Positions 1-8,915 are shown, counted from the stretch's first letter. The stretch is DNA of 34,092 nucleotides from an uncultured Saprospiraceae bacterium (GCA_937929885.1 CALFUQ010000065.1:1-34092), one strand, 5' to 3'. Notes: generated by a model from the letters alone, not told the origin. Numbers and translations are program-made.

Positions 1-153
1 ATGGTCATCGATGGTGAGATTGTAGCTCGACCCATGATGTACTTAGCATTATCCTATGATCATAGAGTTATAGATGGTAGTACTTCCGTAACATTCTTGG
101 TAAGAGTTAAAAATCTATTGGAAGATCCGATGGAGCTTATGATGGGATTGTAG
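1..153 (+). CDS. 2-oxoacid dehydrogenase E2 component (dihydrolipoamide acyl/succinyltransferase), C-terminal fragment
   Basis: Frame 1 reads [50 protein letters not shown]; the [13 protein letters not shown] catalytic motif is typical of E2 acyltransferases. 5' truncated by the window edge. Confidence 0.9.
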   Translation: MVIDGEIVARPMMYLALSYDHRVIDGSTSVTFLVRVKNLLEDPMELMMGL

Positions 154-186
154 AAGAATTATCTAACCACTTAGTATCTTAAAACT

Positions 187-708
187 ATGACGCTTCAAGA
201 TTTTTTTGATCTACTTTCTGCTAGTCCCTCGATTATCATATTCTATTTTGTGGCGCTGCCATTGACTGCATTCTTAGCTTGTGTATTTGGAAGGAATGAA
301 GGTCATCTTTCCCCTTGGAAGTATCTTTACTCTTTCTTGATTTATGCCGCTTGTTTACCAGGGATCTTCTCTATTTCTCTTAATGTTTACTTATTTCTAT
401 TCGAGCGACAGAGTATTTTAGATGCTAACTTATATACTCAGATTCTTCCCATAATAGTAATGGGTTTCACCCTTTGGTTTATTAGTAAAAATGTGGATCT
501 TGACAGGATACCTGGCTTTGATAAGGTAGGTGGTTTAATGATGATGATAGCAGGTATACTTGCTTTGATGTGGATGCTAGATAAGACTAGAATATTTGCT
601 ATTACAATTCTTCCATTCTGGGTAGTAATCTTAATAGTGGTCGGTCTTTTGATTGTGGCAAGAGTAGGATTTAAAGGTTTCTTTGCTTCTAATACTAAAA
701 CTAATTAA
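187..708 (+). CDS. Small multi-pass membrane protein, function unknown
   Basis: 173-aa ORF with several hydrophobic segments; overlaps the convergent ORF by 8 bp. Confidence 0.75.
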   Translation: MTLQDFFDLLSASPSIIIFYFVALPLTAFLACVFGRNEGHLSPWKYLYSFLIYAACLPGIFSISLNVYLFLFERQSILDANLYTQILPIIVMGFTLWFISKNVDLDRIPGFDKVGGLMMMIAGILALMWMLDKTRIFAITILPFWVVILIVVGLLIVARVGFKGFFASNTKTN

Positions 709-1645
709 TCGACCACATCCCAAATTCTTGGATCTGAGTAAATTGACTAAACCCATCATTCCAAACTCTTAATATTGGTTCTTTATAGGCAGGGAACGAA
801 TGCATAAATTCTTCATTAACAAAAACAGTAGTAGTTCCATTTAACTGTCGTATCGTTAGTTTATTCTCAGCCATATTTTCAAATGGAATTCTGAGACAGC
901 CTCTTAAATCATTCCCGATAAACACATCATTGTTATCATGATTAAATTGAACAATATTATACTCAAGAGAACCACTTCCACCATAGAGTAAACTAGTAAA
1001 GGCCCCAGCACGGGTTCTAGTATGAGTAAATTCTATTTCAAAATTCTCTATACCCGCAGCTAAAAACTTATTGAAAGATTCTGTTTCTGGATCTAAAGTA
1101 AGGATCTCTTCTCCTCTTATAGGTTTATCATTGTAATCAAAAGTCTTAGATACCCAATCAGGAGCAACAGTATTCTCATCAAATAGCTCATCGATAAAAT
1201 ACTGGTCTCTATCCCAGATGTAGCACAATGGTATTCTGTTTTGGTTTCCAGTCAAATCACCACGCATCAAGCTCTTCCACATACCATTTTCGAATTGGTC
1301 ATTGCGGTGCGATCTGTCAAGGACACAATGTCCTAGCTCGTGATAGACCAGCCATTCTTTTCTTGATTCTGTACTTTGATCCCATTGCTCTTTATCTATA
1401 CCAATTTCATTAGCGCCAAGCCTATATCGACATATACCTGCATAGTCTGGTGTGGAAATATCTTCCTCAAAAAACATATCAAGACCCGACTCTGTAAGAT
1501 CTATATCCACCCCACGCTTAGATCCCTCAGCAAGAAATCGATCTACATAAGGTTGTAGTTCAGGATCGATGACTACATCATTAGCAGTCTCAGAGCAAGA
1601 AAATAAAATGAAGAAAACTAGAGAAAGGATATATACTCGACTCAT
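701..1645 (-). CDS. Predicted secreted lipoprotein metalloprotease (HELGHCVLDRSH) with C-terminal beta-sandwich-like domain
   Basis: Signal/lipobox MSRVYILSLVFFILFSC; zinc-binding HExxHxxxxxxH motif at 1307-1342 (complement). Confidence 0.75.
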   Translation of the reverse strand: MSRVYILSLVFFILFSCSETANDVVIDPELQPYVDRFLAEGSKRGVDIDLTESGLDMFFEEDISTPDYAGICRYRLGANEIGIDKEQWDQSTESRKEWLVYHELGHCVLDRSHRNDQFENGMWKSLMRGDLTGNQNRIPLCYIWDRDQYFIDELFDENTVAPDWVSKTFDYNDKPIRGEEILTLDPETESFNKFLAAGIENFEIEFTHTRTRAGAFTSLLYGGSGSLEYNIVQFNHDNNDVFIGNDLRGCLRIPFENMAENKLTIRQLNGTTTVFVNEEFMHSFPAYKEPILRVWNDGFSQFTQIQEFGMWSIN

Positions 1646-1660
1646 AATATCCCGATGTAA

Positions 1661-2185
1661 TTATTTTACAAGTACAGCATCTTCTAGAAGATACATTAGT
1701 CTGTTTATGTCATCACTGTTTAATACCAATTTACCTTTGAGAACAACTTGTTCAGCAGAATATTTAACTGGTTCTTTTGATAAGACTTCCATCACTGTTT
1801 CAGGTCCTGCCCCACCACAGAAAAAACACATGTTATATGGATAAGCTGAGAAAATAAACTCTGTATGACTCTTATATCCCTCTACTGGGATGATATATCC
1901 TTTTACGGTTACTTCTTCTTCTGCGAGTTCTTTGACCTTATCACTAAAAACTGGCTTGTCAATTTTGAAACCCATGATCTCATCATACTCTTTGACATAG
2001 GTAATCTTTGCTAAAGTTTTCCACGTGTTTTCTTTCTTTAGTGTTGCCGTCGCAGCAGCTGGTTCTACGTCAGCTGCTTTTCTAGCTACTTCGATCGCTT
2101 CTTCTTTAGTGGTTGGTCTAGCATCTTGTGCATAGCTTACATTAAAAAACAATAAACCTGCGATGATGATATATATATGCTTCAT
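1661..2185 (-). CDS. DUF3299-like exported protein with CFFC motif (copy 2)
   Basis: Signal peptide; VKGYIIPVEGYKSHTEFIFS...NMCFFCGGAGPETVMEV; paralogous to the 2205-2648 product. Confidence 0.7.
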   Translation of the reverse strand: MKHIYIIIAGLLFFNVSYAQDARPTTKEEAIEVARKAADVEPAAATATLKKENTWKTLAKITYVKEYDEIMGFKIDKPVFSDKVKELAEEEVTVKGYIIPVEGYKSHTEFIFSAYPYNMCFFCGGAGPETVMEVLSKEPVKYSAEQVVLKGKLVLNSDDINRLMYLLEDAVLVK

Positions 2186-2204
2186 TTTTCTTTTTTGTCT
2201 GATT

Positions 2205-2648
2205 TTACAAAATTACGGCTTCTTCCAAGGTATAAAGTAAACCATTTGAATTTTGTTCATTTATTCTTAGGACTCCCTTGAGCCTTATTTTGTTATCTGA
2301 GTACTTTACTTTTTTGTCATTTGACATGAATACTTGCATAGCTGTCTCTGGTCCCGCCGCTCCACAAAAGAAACACATATTAGCAGGAAATAGCGAGAGC
2401 ATAAAGTGGCTCTGGCTTACTTTGCCAGTAAGTGGGATGATATATCCATCTATCTCTATCTCTTGTCCTTGATAGGACTTAGCCATGAATCCTACAGTGA
2501 TCTTATCTATTGTCATACCAAGTGATTCGTCGTAGGTCGACTCTTTCTCCACTGTACCTAAGGTTTGCCACATAGGCGAACCTTGTGCTAAGCAATTGGT
2601 ACTAATTCCAATGAAAAGAAACAGAATGATTAATCTCATCAAGTACAT
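2205..2648 (-). CDS. DUF3299-like exported protein with CFFC motif (copy 1)
   Basis: Signal peptide; IDGYIIPLTGKVSQSHFMLSLFPANMCFFCGAAGPETAMQV; same architecture as the neighbouring ORF. Confidence 0.7.
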   Translation of the reverse strand: MYLMRLIILFLFIGISTNCLAQGSPMWQTLGTVEKESTYDESLGMTIDKITVGFMAKSYQGQEIEIDGYIIPLTGKVSQSHFMLSLFPANMCFFCGAAGPETAMQVFMSNDKKVKYSDNKIRLKGVLRINEQNSNGLLYTLEEAVIL

Positions 2649-2705
2649 GACCCTAAATTTCGTATTAATCTGGTTAAAATGCGGTTAAGACTTTATTAAA
2701 AAGGT

Positions 2706-3956
2706 CTACTTGCTAAGTGTATTGTGGATGTCAGTTTTATAAGCCTGAATAGCTGGAATAATTGCAGCTACAAATCCAATAGCCAAAGAAGCCAATAGCA
2801 CCCACCATTCTGTCGCTAAGAAGGTCTTACCTGTAAAACTGTATCGATAACTCGATTTGGCATATGACGCTAGGACTTCCATCCCAATATGGCTAATCAG
2901 TAAACCCACCAAGAATCCGAATAATGCCAAAACCATCCCTTCTAATATGATAAGAAAGAAAAGCTTGCCAGGCGATGCCCCCATAACTCTCATCAGCGCT
3001 AGCTCATACTTACGCTCTCTAAGTGATGTAAACAGTGAAATGAAAATACTGAAGGCGGAAACTAATGCAATAATGATGGCAAGATTCCTAAGCGCATCTA
3101 CGCCTATACCGATCATGCTGTATAATCGGTTAATCTCAATCGCAGGAGAAGCAGCTTGCATATCTGTATTCTCATTGATATTTCGCGGCATGTTTAGTGC
3201 TTGGAAGTTAGTTCGATTTTTAAACTGTACTAGGATAGAGGTAATATCCTTATCTGGATAATCTAACAAATTAAAATTACTTACTGCATGATCGCTATGG
3301 TCGTGCCCTTCATGATCTTCGTGACCTCCTCCATCATGATCATGGTTTTCCCATATAGTTGCTAGATTACTAAGTATTAACTGATCCAGTACAGATCCTG
3401 TGGGTTCTAATATGCCTACAACTTTAAATAACCCATCATGCTCCATGTCTTCGGCATCATCAAACCCATGTGAACTCTGAAAAGTATCGCCCAACTCTAA
3501 GCCAATATCAAGGGCTGCAGACTTACCTAGAGTAACTTCAAAATCATTTTCCCATAACTCACCTGATTCTATCTTCCCATCATAGAGATTTAAGATATCA
3601 TGATTAGTACCGACTATCCTGTGCGATTTATAGCTATCGCCTAAAGATAATGGGACATTAGTTTTGATTAGTGGGTGTTCCTTTCTCAAAAATGGCTTTG
3701 CCTCTTCCACATTAATATTTCCTGTAGGATTATCGATGTGATACATACTACACAAGATCATCTGGAGCGGACTCCCCTTTGCGCCAATGACCATATCTAT
3801 ATCCGCTAGATTACGATCAAAATTATTTTTCATTTGACTATTGAGAAGGAGTAATAGAATTATCAATCCTACTCCTAATCCAAACAACACCATACTCAAT
3901 ACCAAATTGAGTGGCCTATGGGTGATATTCTTCCATGCTAGTTTTAACAGATTCAT
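2706..3956 (-). CDS. FtsX/MacB-type ABC transporter permease with His-rich periplasmic insert
   Basis: N-terminal TM, large extracytoplasmic domain, three C-terminal TMs with the FtsX-like pattern (SLRERKYELALMRVMGAS); 4-nt ATGA overlap with the ATPase gene. Confidence 0.9.
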   Translation of the reverse strand: MNLLKLAWKNITHRPLNLVLSMVLFGLGVGLIILLLLLNSQMKNNFDRNLADIDMVIGAKGSPLQMILCSMYHIDNPTGNINVEEAKPFLRKEHPLIKTNVPLSLGDSYKSHRIVGTNHDILNLYDGKIESGELWENDFEVTLGKSAALDIGLELGDTFQSSHGFDDAEDMEHDGLFKVVGILEPTGSVLDQLILSNLATIWENHDHDGGGHEDHEGHDHSDHAVSNFNLLDYPDKDITSILVQFKNRTNFQALNMPRNINENTDMQAASPAIEINRLYSMIGIGVDALRNLAIIIALVSAFSIFISLFTSLRERKYELALMRVMGASPGKLFFLIILEGMVLALFGFLVGLLISHIGMEVLASYAKSSYRYSFTGKTFLATEWWVLLASLAIGFVAAIIPAIQAYKTDIHNTLSK

Positions 3957-4582
3957 GATATCACGATTTGATTTTTGAATCTAGTTTTTAGTCTGTTGTC
4001 ATGAGTGACGATCATCAGGATCGAATTAGCATCCTTTGCCGTTTGTTCTAGTAAGTCAAGCACTTCATCGCAATTCTTGTCATCGAGTGCAGAGGTAGGT
4101 TCGTCAGCAAGTAGGATTGCAGGTTTATTAATGACAGCTCTTGCAATGGCTACTCTTTGCTTTTCTCCTACACTTAGGTCTTTTGTCAGGGCACTTTCTT
4201 TATGTCCCAAATTAAGTGTCTGCAATAAACTTTTGATACGCCCATCATCAACCGGATGACCAGACAGCTTTTGTGCTAACCGCAGGTTATCCATCACTTT
4301 CAAGGAAGAGATAAAATGTGCTGATTGAAAGACTACACCAATACTCTGACCTCTAAATTTATCAAGTTGACCTCCTGTGAGTTTGGAAAGTGATTTTCCT
4401 CCGATCGTTATGTCACCTTTCATTGGCTTAAGCAGACCACTCAGTAAGTGTAAAAAAGTAGTTTTACCTGTACCAGATTGACCTAGGATTAAGTAACTAT
4501 CCCCTGCACTGCAAGACATATCTGGAAATGTAATCCAGTTTGTTTTATCATAGGAATATGCTAGGTCTTTGGTTTCAAGCAT
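3953..4582 (-). CDS. ABC transporter ATP-binding protein (LolD/MacB-like); proposed ATG start at 4582 rather than TTG at 4606
   Basis: Walker A GQSGTGKTT, signature LSVGEKQR, Walker B ILLADEPTSALD. The ORF-track TTG at 4606 falls within a TAAATTTG promoter-like element. Confidence 0.9.
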   Translation of the reverse strand: MLETKDLAYSYDKTNWITFPDMSCSAGDSYLILGQSGTGKTTFLHLLSGLLKPMKGDITIGGKSLSKLTGGQLDKFRGQSIGVVFQSAHFISSLKVMDNLRLAQKLSGHPVDDGRIKSLLQTLNLGHKESALTKDLSVGEKQRVAIARAVINKPAILLADEPTSALDDKNCDEVLDLLEQTAKDANSILMIVTHDNRLKTRFKNQIVIS

Positions 4583-4603
4583 TGATTTCACTTTAGCGTC
4601 GCT

Positions 4604-4611
4604 CAAATTTA
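4604..4611 (-). promoter_or_regulatory. Putative Bacteroidota -7 element TAAATTTG for the ABC/DUF3299 cluster
   Basis: Complement of CAAATTTA matches TAnnTTTG, about 22 nt upstream of the ATG at 4582; no well-spaced -33 TTTG found. Confidence 0.45.
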
Positions 4612-4662
4612 TAATAACTGGGTCAATTTTATTAACTCAATTCTTTAATATGAATATAAAAC

Positions 4663-5568
4663 TTATAACAACGCAGCGCCAAACACTCCTGCACTATCGC
4701 CAAGCTTTGGTTTTATAAATAACGTCTCTACTTTTTTACTGTTAAATATGTGCTCCTTGACTTGCTCAACTCCATGAGTATATATCTCATCAATATTACC
4801 TAACCCCCCTCCGATCACTACCACTTCAGGATCTAGTACATTAAGGATTTGAGAGATTGCTTTTCCAAACATAGAGAACAGTCTTTCCATAGTCTTAATT
4901 GCAAATGGATCATTACCTGCTCGATAGGCAATCACTATATCTTTCATCTTCATATCCTTACCACTCACAGATTTATAATATCGCTGAAGTGCAGGACCTG
5001 AAAAAACAGTCTCATTACACCCTACTTTACCACAATAACAATCTTCACCATTATCATCGATGAAGTTATGCCCCCACTCACCACCTATGCCGTGACGACC
5101 GCTAATCACCTTGCCATTTACCACTACTCCACCTCCTACTCCAGTACCCATAATCACTCCAAACACTACTTCTGGTTTGGGTTCTATATCTCGCACTGCT
5201 CCAAACATGTTCTCTGCTAGGGCAAAACAATTCGCATCATTAGCCATCTTAATTGGTAAGCCTAATATATTTTCTACATCTTGTTTAAATCGCTGACCAT
5301 TCATGCAAGTGGTGTTACTATTCTTTAAAGTCTGAGTAGTTGGATCCAATGCACCTGGAGTAGAAAATCCGATCGTCGCAGGTTGTAATTGTGTTTTTTC
5401 TTTTAAGAGATCAACCAGCTTTTTGATTTGCTTTAAAATATGCTTATAGCCCTGATCAGCTTCTGTAGGAACTCTTAATCTCTCAACCACCTTAAAGTCT
5501 TTGTCATATTCCAAGACAGCGCCTTCGATTTTCGTGCCTCCTAAATCTATCCCCCATAAAATTTTCAT
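4663..5568 (-). CDS. ROK-family sugar kinase
   Basis: WGIDLGGTKIEGAVL N-terminus; GTGVGGGVVVNG; ROK zinc-site pattern GEWGHNFIDDNGEDCYCGKVGCNETVFSGPALQ. Confidence 0.93.
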   Translation of the reverse strand: MKILWGIDLGGTKIEGAVLEYDKDFKVVERLRVPTEADQGYKHILKQIKKLVDLLKEKTQLQPATIGFSTPGALDPTTQTLKNSNTTCMNGQRFKQDVENILGLPIKMANDANCFALAENMFGAVRDIEPKPEVVFGVIMGTGVGGGVVVNGKVISGRHGIGGEWGHNFIDDNGEDCYCGKVGCNETVFSGPALQRYYKSVSGKDMKMKDIVIAYRAGNDPFAIKTMERLFSMFGKAISQILNVLDPEVVVIGGGLGNIDEIYTHGVEQVKEHIFNSKKVETLFIKPKLGDSAGVFGAALL

Positions 5569-5571
5569 AGT

Positions 5572-6123
5572 CTAATAAGTTTCTACAATCAATTCAATTT
5601 CAACGCAAATATTTCTTGGTAAAGAACCCATGCCTACTGCAGCACGAGCATGCTTACCTTTCTCCCCAAACACTTCTACCATAAGATCAGAAAACCCATT
5701 GATTACTTCTGGTTGGTTTGTGAAATCAGGTACTGCGTTTACCATACCTGTTACTTTAAGTATCCTTTTAACTTTATTGAGGTCGCCTAAGTGATCTTTA
5801 AGAACTGCGAGTTGATTTATTGCTGTGAGCTTTGCTGCTTCATATCCTTGTTCTTGGGTTACGTCTGCACCTATCTTGCCGGTAATGTATGTACCATCTA
5901 ATTTGCGAGGTCCCTTCCCTGCTAAGAACAAAATCTTGCCTGATTGAGTGATGTTTACATAATTAGCTTGAGGTGGTGATACTGGCGGTAGTTCTATTCC
6001 TAGTTCCTCTAATTTTTCATCAAAATCTACCTGATCCACCTGCGCTTTAAGTACCTCTACATTTGGTTTAGTATCACAAGAAAAAAGTAACAAGCCGACG
6101 AATAAAATACTTAGTATTCTCAT
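5572..6123 (-). CDS. RidA/YjgF family protein with lipoprotein signal
   Basis: C-terminal RidA-fold pattern (LFLAGKGPR...GKIGADVTQEQGYEAA...HARAAVGMGSLPRNICVEIELIVE); N-terminal MRILSILFVGLLLFSC lipobox. Confidence 0.85.
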   Translation of the reverse strand: MRILSILFVGLLLFSCDTKPNVEVLKAQVDQVDFDEKLEELGIELPPVSPPQANYVNITQSGKILFLAGKGPRKLDGTYITGKIGADVTQEQGYEAAKLTAINQLAVLKDHLGDLNKVKRILKVTGMVNAVPDFTNQPEVINGFSDLMVEVFGEKGKHARAAVGMGSLPRNICVEIELIVETY

Positions 6124-6158
6124 AGGTTCTTTTTTGATTTGAATATACAGTCTTTAGA

Positions 6159-7403
6159 TCAATTTATTTGGTGAACAAATAAACCACTTCTAAGCTTAGG
6201 TTCAAACCAGGTAGATTTTGGAGGCATTACCTTACCAGAATCCGCTACATCAAATAACTCTATAATACTAACTGGGTGTATAGCAAAGGCAATTTTCATC
6301 TCTCCATTATCGACTCTTTTTTGTAACTCTCCAAGACCTCTTATTCCTCCTACAAAATCTATACGCTTATCTGTCCGCTGATCTTGTATATCTAGCAAGG
6401 CTTTTAAAACATACTTGTCCAACAGAGAAATATCGAGTTTTTCAACAGGATCATCCTGCATATCATAGGCCTCTCTAAGTTTTAATTCATACCATGATCC
6501 ATCTAAGTACATACCATATGATCGAGTTCGAGTTGGTTTAAAAACCTCTCTGCCTTTTTCTACTACTTCAAAAATTTGACTTAGAGCAGTAATAAATTCT
6601 TCTTTGGTATGCCCATTTAAATCCTTGATTAATCTATTGTAATCTAGGATGCTTAGCTGATCATGAGGAAAAATAACTGAGAGAAAATAATTATAAGGTG
6701 CATCCTCATTCAAACCTTTTTCTTCTCTCAACTCTAACCCAACTTTAGAACCACTTGCAGCTCTATGATGTCCATCTGCGATGTATATTTCTGGCACATC
6801 TTTTAAAATACTTTCTAATTTTTTGACCTTCTCATTTTCTGAAACTACCCATACCTGATGTAAGACTTTATCCTCAGACTCAAAGTCATATACTGGAGAA
6901 TTTTCTTTTCTATAGGTCTCTACAAACTCATCGACATCTTCTCTATTCTTATAAGCACTAAAAACAGGACCTGGTTGGATACCGCTAACTTTTATATTTG
7001 TGATACGATCTTTCTCTTTGAGAGGGCGCGTGTATTCATGCTTTTTAATTACTCCATTCCAATAATCATCAATTCCACATACGCAAACAATACCCGTCTG
7101 ATCGACCTCTCCCATTACTAATCTATAGATATAAAAACACGCTGCTTCGTCTTGCACTAGAGCTCCATCGTTTGCAAATTTTTGAAAGTTCTCTTTTGCT
7201 CGCTGATAAATCTCTGGTGCGTAAGCAGAAACCGAATCATCAAATTCTAGTTCAGGCCGAGTAATCCGTAAAAACGAAATTTCATTACCTGCAGCCATTT
7301 CTTTTGCTTCTGCACGATTCATCACATCATATGGTTTAGATGCGATCTTTTCTACTAGATTGCCAGGTGGTCTATATCCTTTGAATGGTTTAATGATAGC
7401 CAT
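6159..7403 (-). CDS. DUF1015 family protein
   Basis: MAIIKPFKGYRP...ASKPYDVM N-terminus and IADGHHRAAS motif are characteristic. Confidence 0.9.
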   Translation of the reverse strand: MAIIKPFKGYRPPGNLVEKIASKPYDVMNRAEAKEMAAGNEISFLRITRPELEFDDSVSAYAPEIYQRAKENFQKFANDGALVQDEAACFYIYRLVMGEVDQTGIVCVCGIDDYWNGVIKKHEYTRPLKEKDRITNIKVSGIQPGPVFSAYKNREDVDEFVETYRKENSPVYDFESEDKVLHQVWVVSENEKVKKLESILKDVPEIYIADGHHRAASGSKVGLELREEKGLNEDAPYNYFLSVIFPHDQLSILDYNRLIKDLNGHTKEEFITALSQIFEVVEKGREVFKPTRTRSYGMYLDGSWYELKLREAYDMQDDPVEKLDISLLDKYVLKALLDIQDQRTDKRIDFVGGIRGLGELQKRVDNGEMKIAFAIHPVSIIELFDVADSGKVMPPKSTWFEPKLRSGLFVHQIN

Positions 7404-7460
7404 GTGTTATTGTTACAGTATGAAATAAAGCCTAAAGTTAGTCCATGGCTGCACCTTTAT

Positions 7461-7468
7461 TAATTTTG
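7461..7468 (+). promoter_or_regulatory. Putative promoter: TTAG(7438-7441)-N19-TAATTTTG upstream of the MATE gene
   Basis: TAATTTTG matches TAnnTTTG; TTAG lies 19 nt upstream, near TTTG consensus. Confidence 0.5.
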
Positions 7469-7514
7469 CACGCACATTTAATTTCAATTGAATAAGTTTT
7501 TCAAATATTTCTTA

Positions 7515-8876
7515 ATGGCCATAAAAGGTGAAGTTGAATCCTTCACCGAAGGCAGTATTAATAGTGCGTTATTTTTACTAGCGATACCTATGATTCTAGA
7601 GATGATGATGGAAGCCACTTTTGCACTTGCAGATGCCTACTTCATTTCGAGGTTGGGTAGTGATGATGCTCTGGCTACTATTGGGCTTACAGAAACCTTC
7701 ATGTTCATAGTCATGTCAGTTGCTCTAGGGATTAGTAGCGCTGCGACTGCTATGGTCTCTAGACGGATAGGGGAAAACAATGTAGATGAAGCCACCTTTG
7801 CAGGAGTACAGTCTATTTTTTTAGCAATCTTCACTTCTTTTGCTCTTGGTCTTGTAGGGTTTATATATGCCCCAGACTTGTTGCGATTAATGGGAGGAAG
7901 CGAAAGCCTTATCACAGAAGGCACCTCCTATTGCAGGATTATGCTCAGCTTTAATATAGTGTTGGTATTGCTATTTGTAATCAATGCCGTATTTAGAGGT
8001 GCTGGAAATGCATCTATTGCAATGCAAACCTTAATACTAGCTAACGGGATAAACATAATTCTAGATCCTTGTCTCATTTTTGGTCTTGGGCCATTTCCTG
8101 AACTTGGTTTAAAAGGCGCTGCTATCGCAACTTGTATTGGTAGAGGAATCGGAGTATTATACCAGTTATACTATTTGATAAATGGGAAATCATTAATCAA
8201 AGTAAGTGTCAGACACATCACTATCGTTAAGGACATGCTATTGAGACAAATCAAAGTAGCCATCGGTGGGGCAGGTCAATATCTACTAACAACGATAAGT
8301 TGGATCTTAGTGATTAGGATTATAGCGGTGTTTGGTAGTGACGCATTAGCTGGTTATACGGTGGCGATGAGAGTGATTATGTTTACCATTCTTCCATCAT
8401 GGGGTTTATCCATGGCTGCTTCAACTTTAGTAGGTCAAAACTTAGGCGCTGGTAAAGCCGATCGAGCAGAGCAGTCTGCATGGAAGGCAGCTTACTATAA
8501 TATGCTGTTCTTAGCATCAGTTTCTGTAGTTGCATTTTTCGTAGCTCCCCCAGTGATTAGTATATTCAGTGATAACCCAGATGTAATATTGAATGGAGTA
8601 CTTGCATTAAGAATCATTTGTGCTGGTTATATTTTTTATGCTTACGAAATGGTACTGGGTCAATCATTTAATGGGGCTGGTGATACCTACACGCCGACAT
8701 TACTTAACTTCATAGCATTTGTACTTATACAAGTACCACTTGCTTATGTACTAGCGATTAGTGCTGGGCTCGGGCCGATGGGAGTTTATATTAGTATAGC
8801 ACTCAGTAGCGCTATTCTTGCAATCATGGCCATTGTTGTGTTTAGAAAGGGAAAGTGGAAGCATATAGACATTTAG
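7515..8876 (+). CDS. MATE family efflux transporter (ATG start at 7515; the ORF track uses TTG at 7488)
   Basis: Twelve hydrophobic segments, MATE N-half pattern (IPMILEMMMEATFALADAYFISRLG), FRGAGNA and FNGAGDTYTPT repeats. Confidence 0.92.
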   Translation: MAIKGEVESFTEGSINSALFLLAIPMILEMMMEATFALADAYFISRLGSDDALATIGLTETFMFIVMSVALGISSAATAMVSRRIGENNVDEATFAGVQSIFLAIFTSFALGLVGFIYAPDLLRLMGGSESLITEGTSYCRIMLSFNIVLVLLFVINAVFRGAGNASIAMQTLILANGINIILDPCLIFGLGPFPELGLKGAAIATCIGRGIGVLYQLYYLINGKSLIKVSVRHITIVKDMLLRQIKVAIGGAGQYLLTTISWILVIRIIAVFGSDALAGYTVAMRVIMFTILPSWGLSMAASTLVGQNLGAGKADRAEQSAWKAAYYNMLFLASVSVVAFFVAPPVISIFSDNPDVILNGVLALRIICAGYIFYAYEMVLGQSFNGAGDTYTPTLLNFIAFVLIQVPLAYVLAISAGLGPMGVYISIALSSAILAIMAIVVFRKGKWKHIDI

Positions 8877-8885
8877 AATTATGGC

Positions 8886-8915
8886 ATAAAAAAAAGCGGC
8901 TGTGTGGGCCGCTTT
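8886..8915 (-). terminator. GC-rich hairpin with T-run only on the minus strand
   Basis: AAAGCGGC (8893-8900) / GCCGCTTT (8908-8915) with 7-nt loop; flanked on the left by an A-run, giving a T8 tract on the minus strand. Confidence 0.6.

Noticed and set aside
1569-1844. Plus-strand ORFs at 1228-1844 and 2278-2472
   Set aside because: Antisense to coherent exported proteins with signal peptides and conserved motifs; no promoter or family match.
4604-4662. Possible Zur box in front of the ABC/DUF3299 cluster
   Set aside because: Only a short TTAT-T-ATAA palindrome is visible in AT-rich DNA; too weak to call without a known motif for this phylum.
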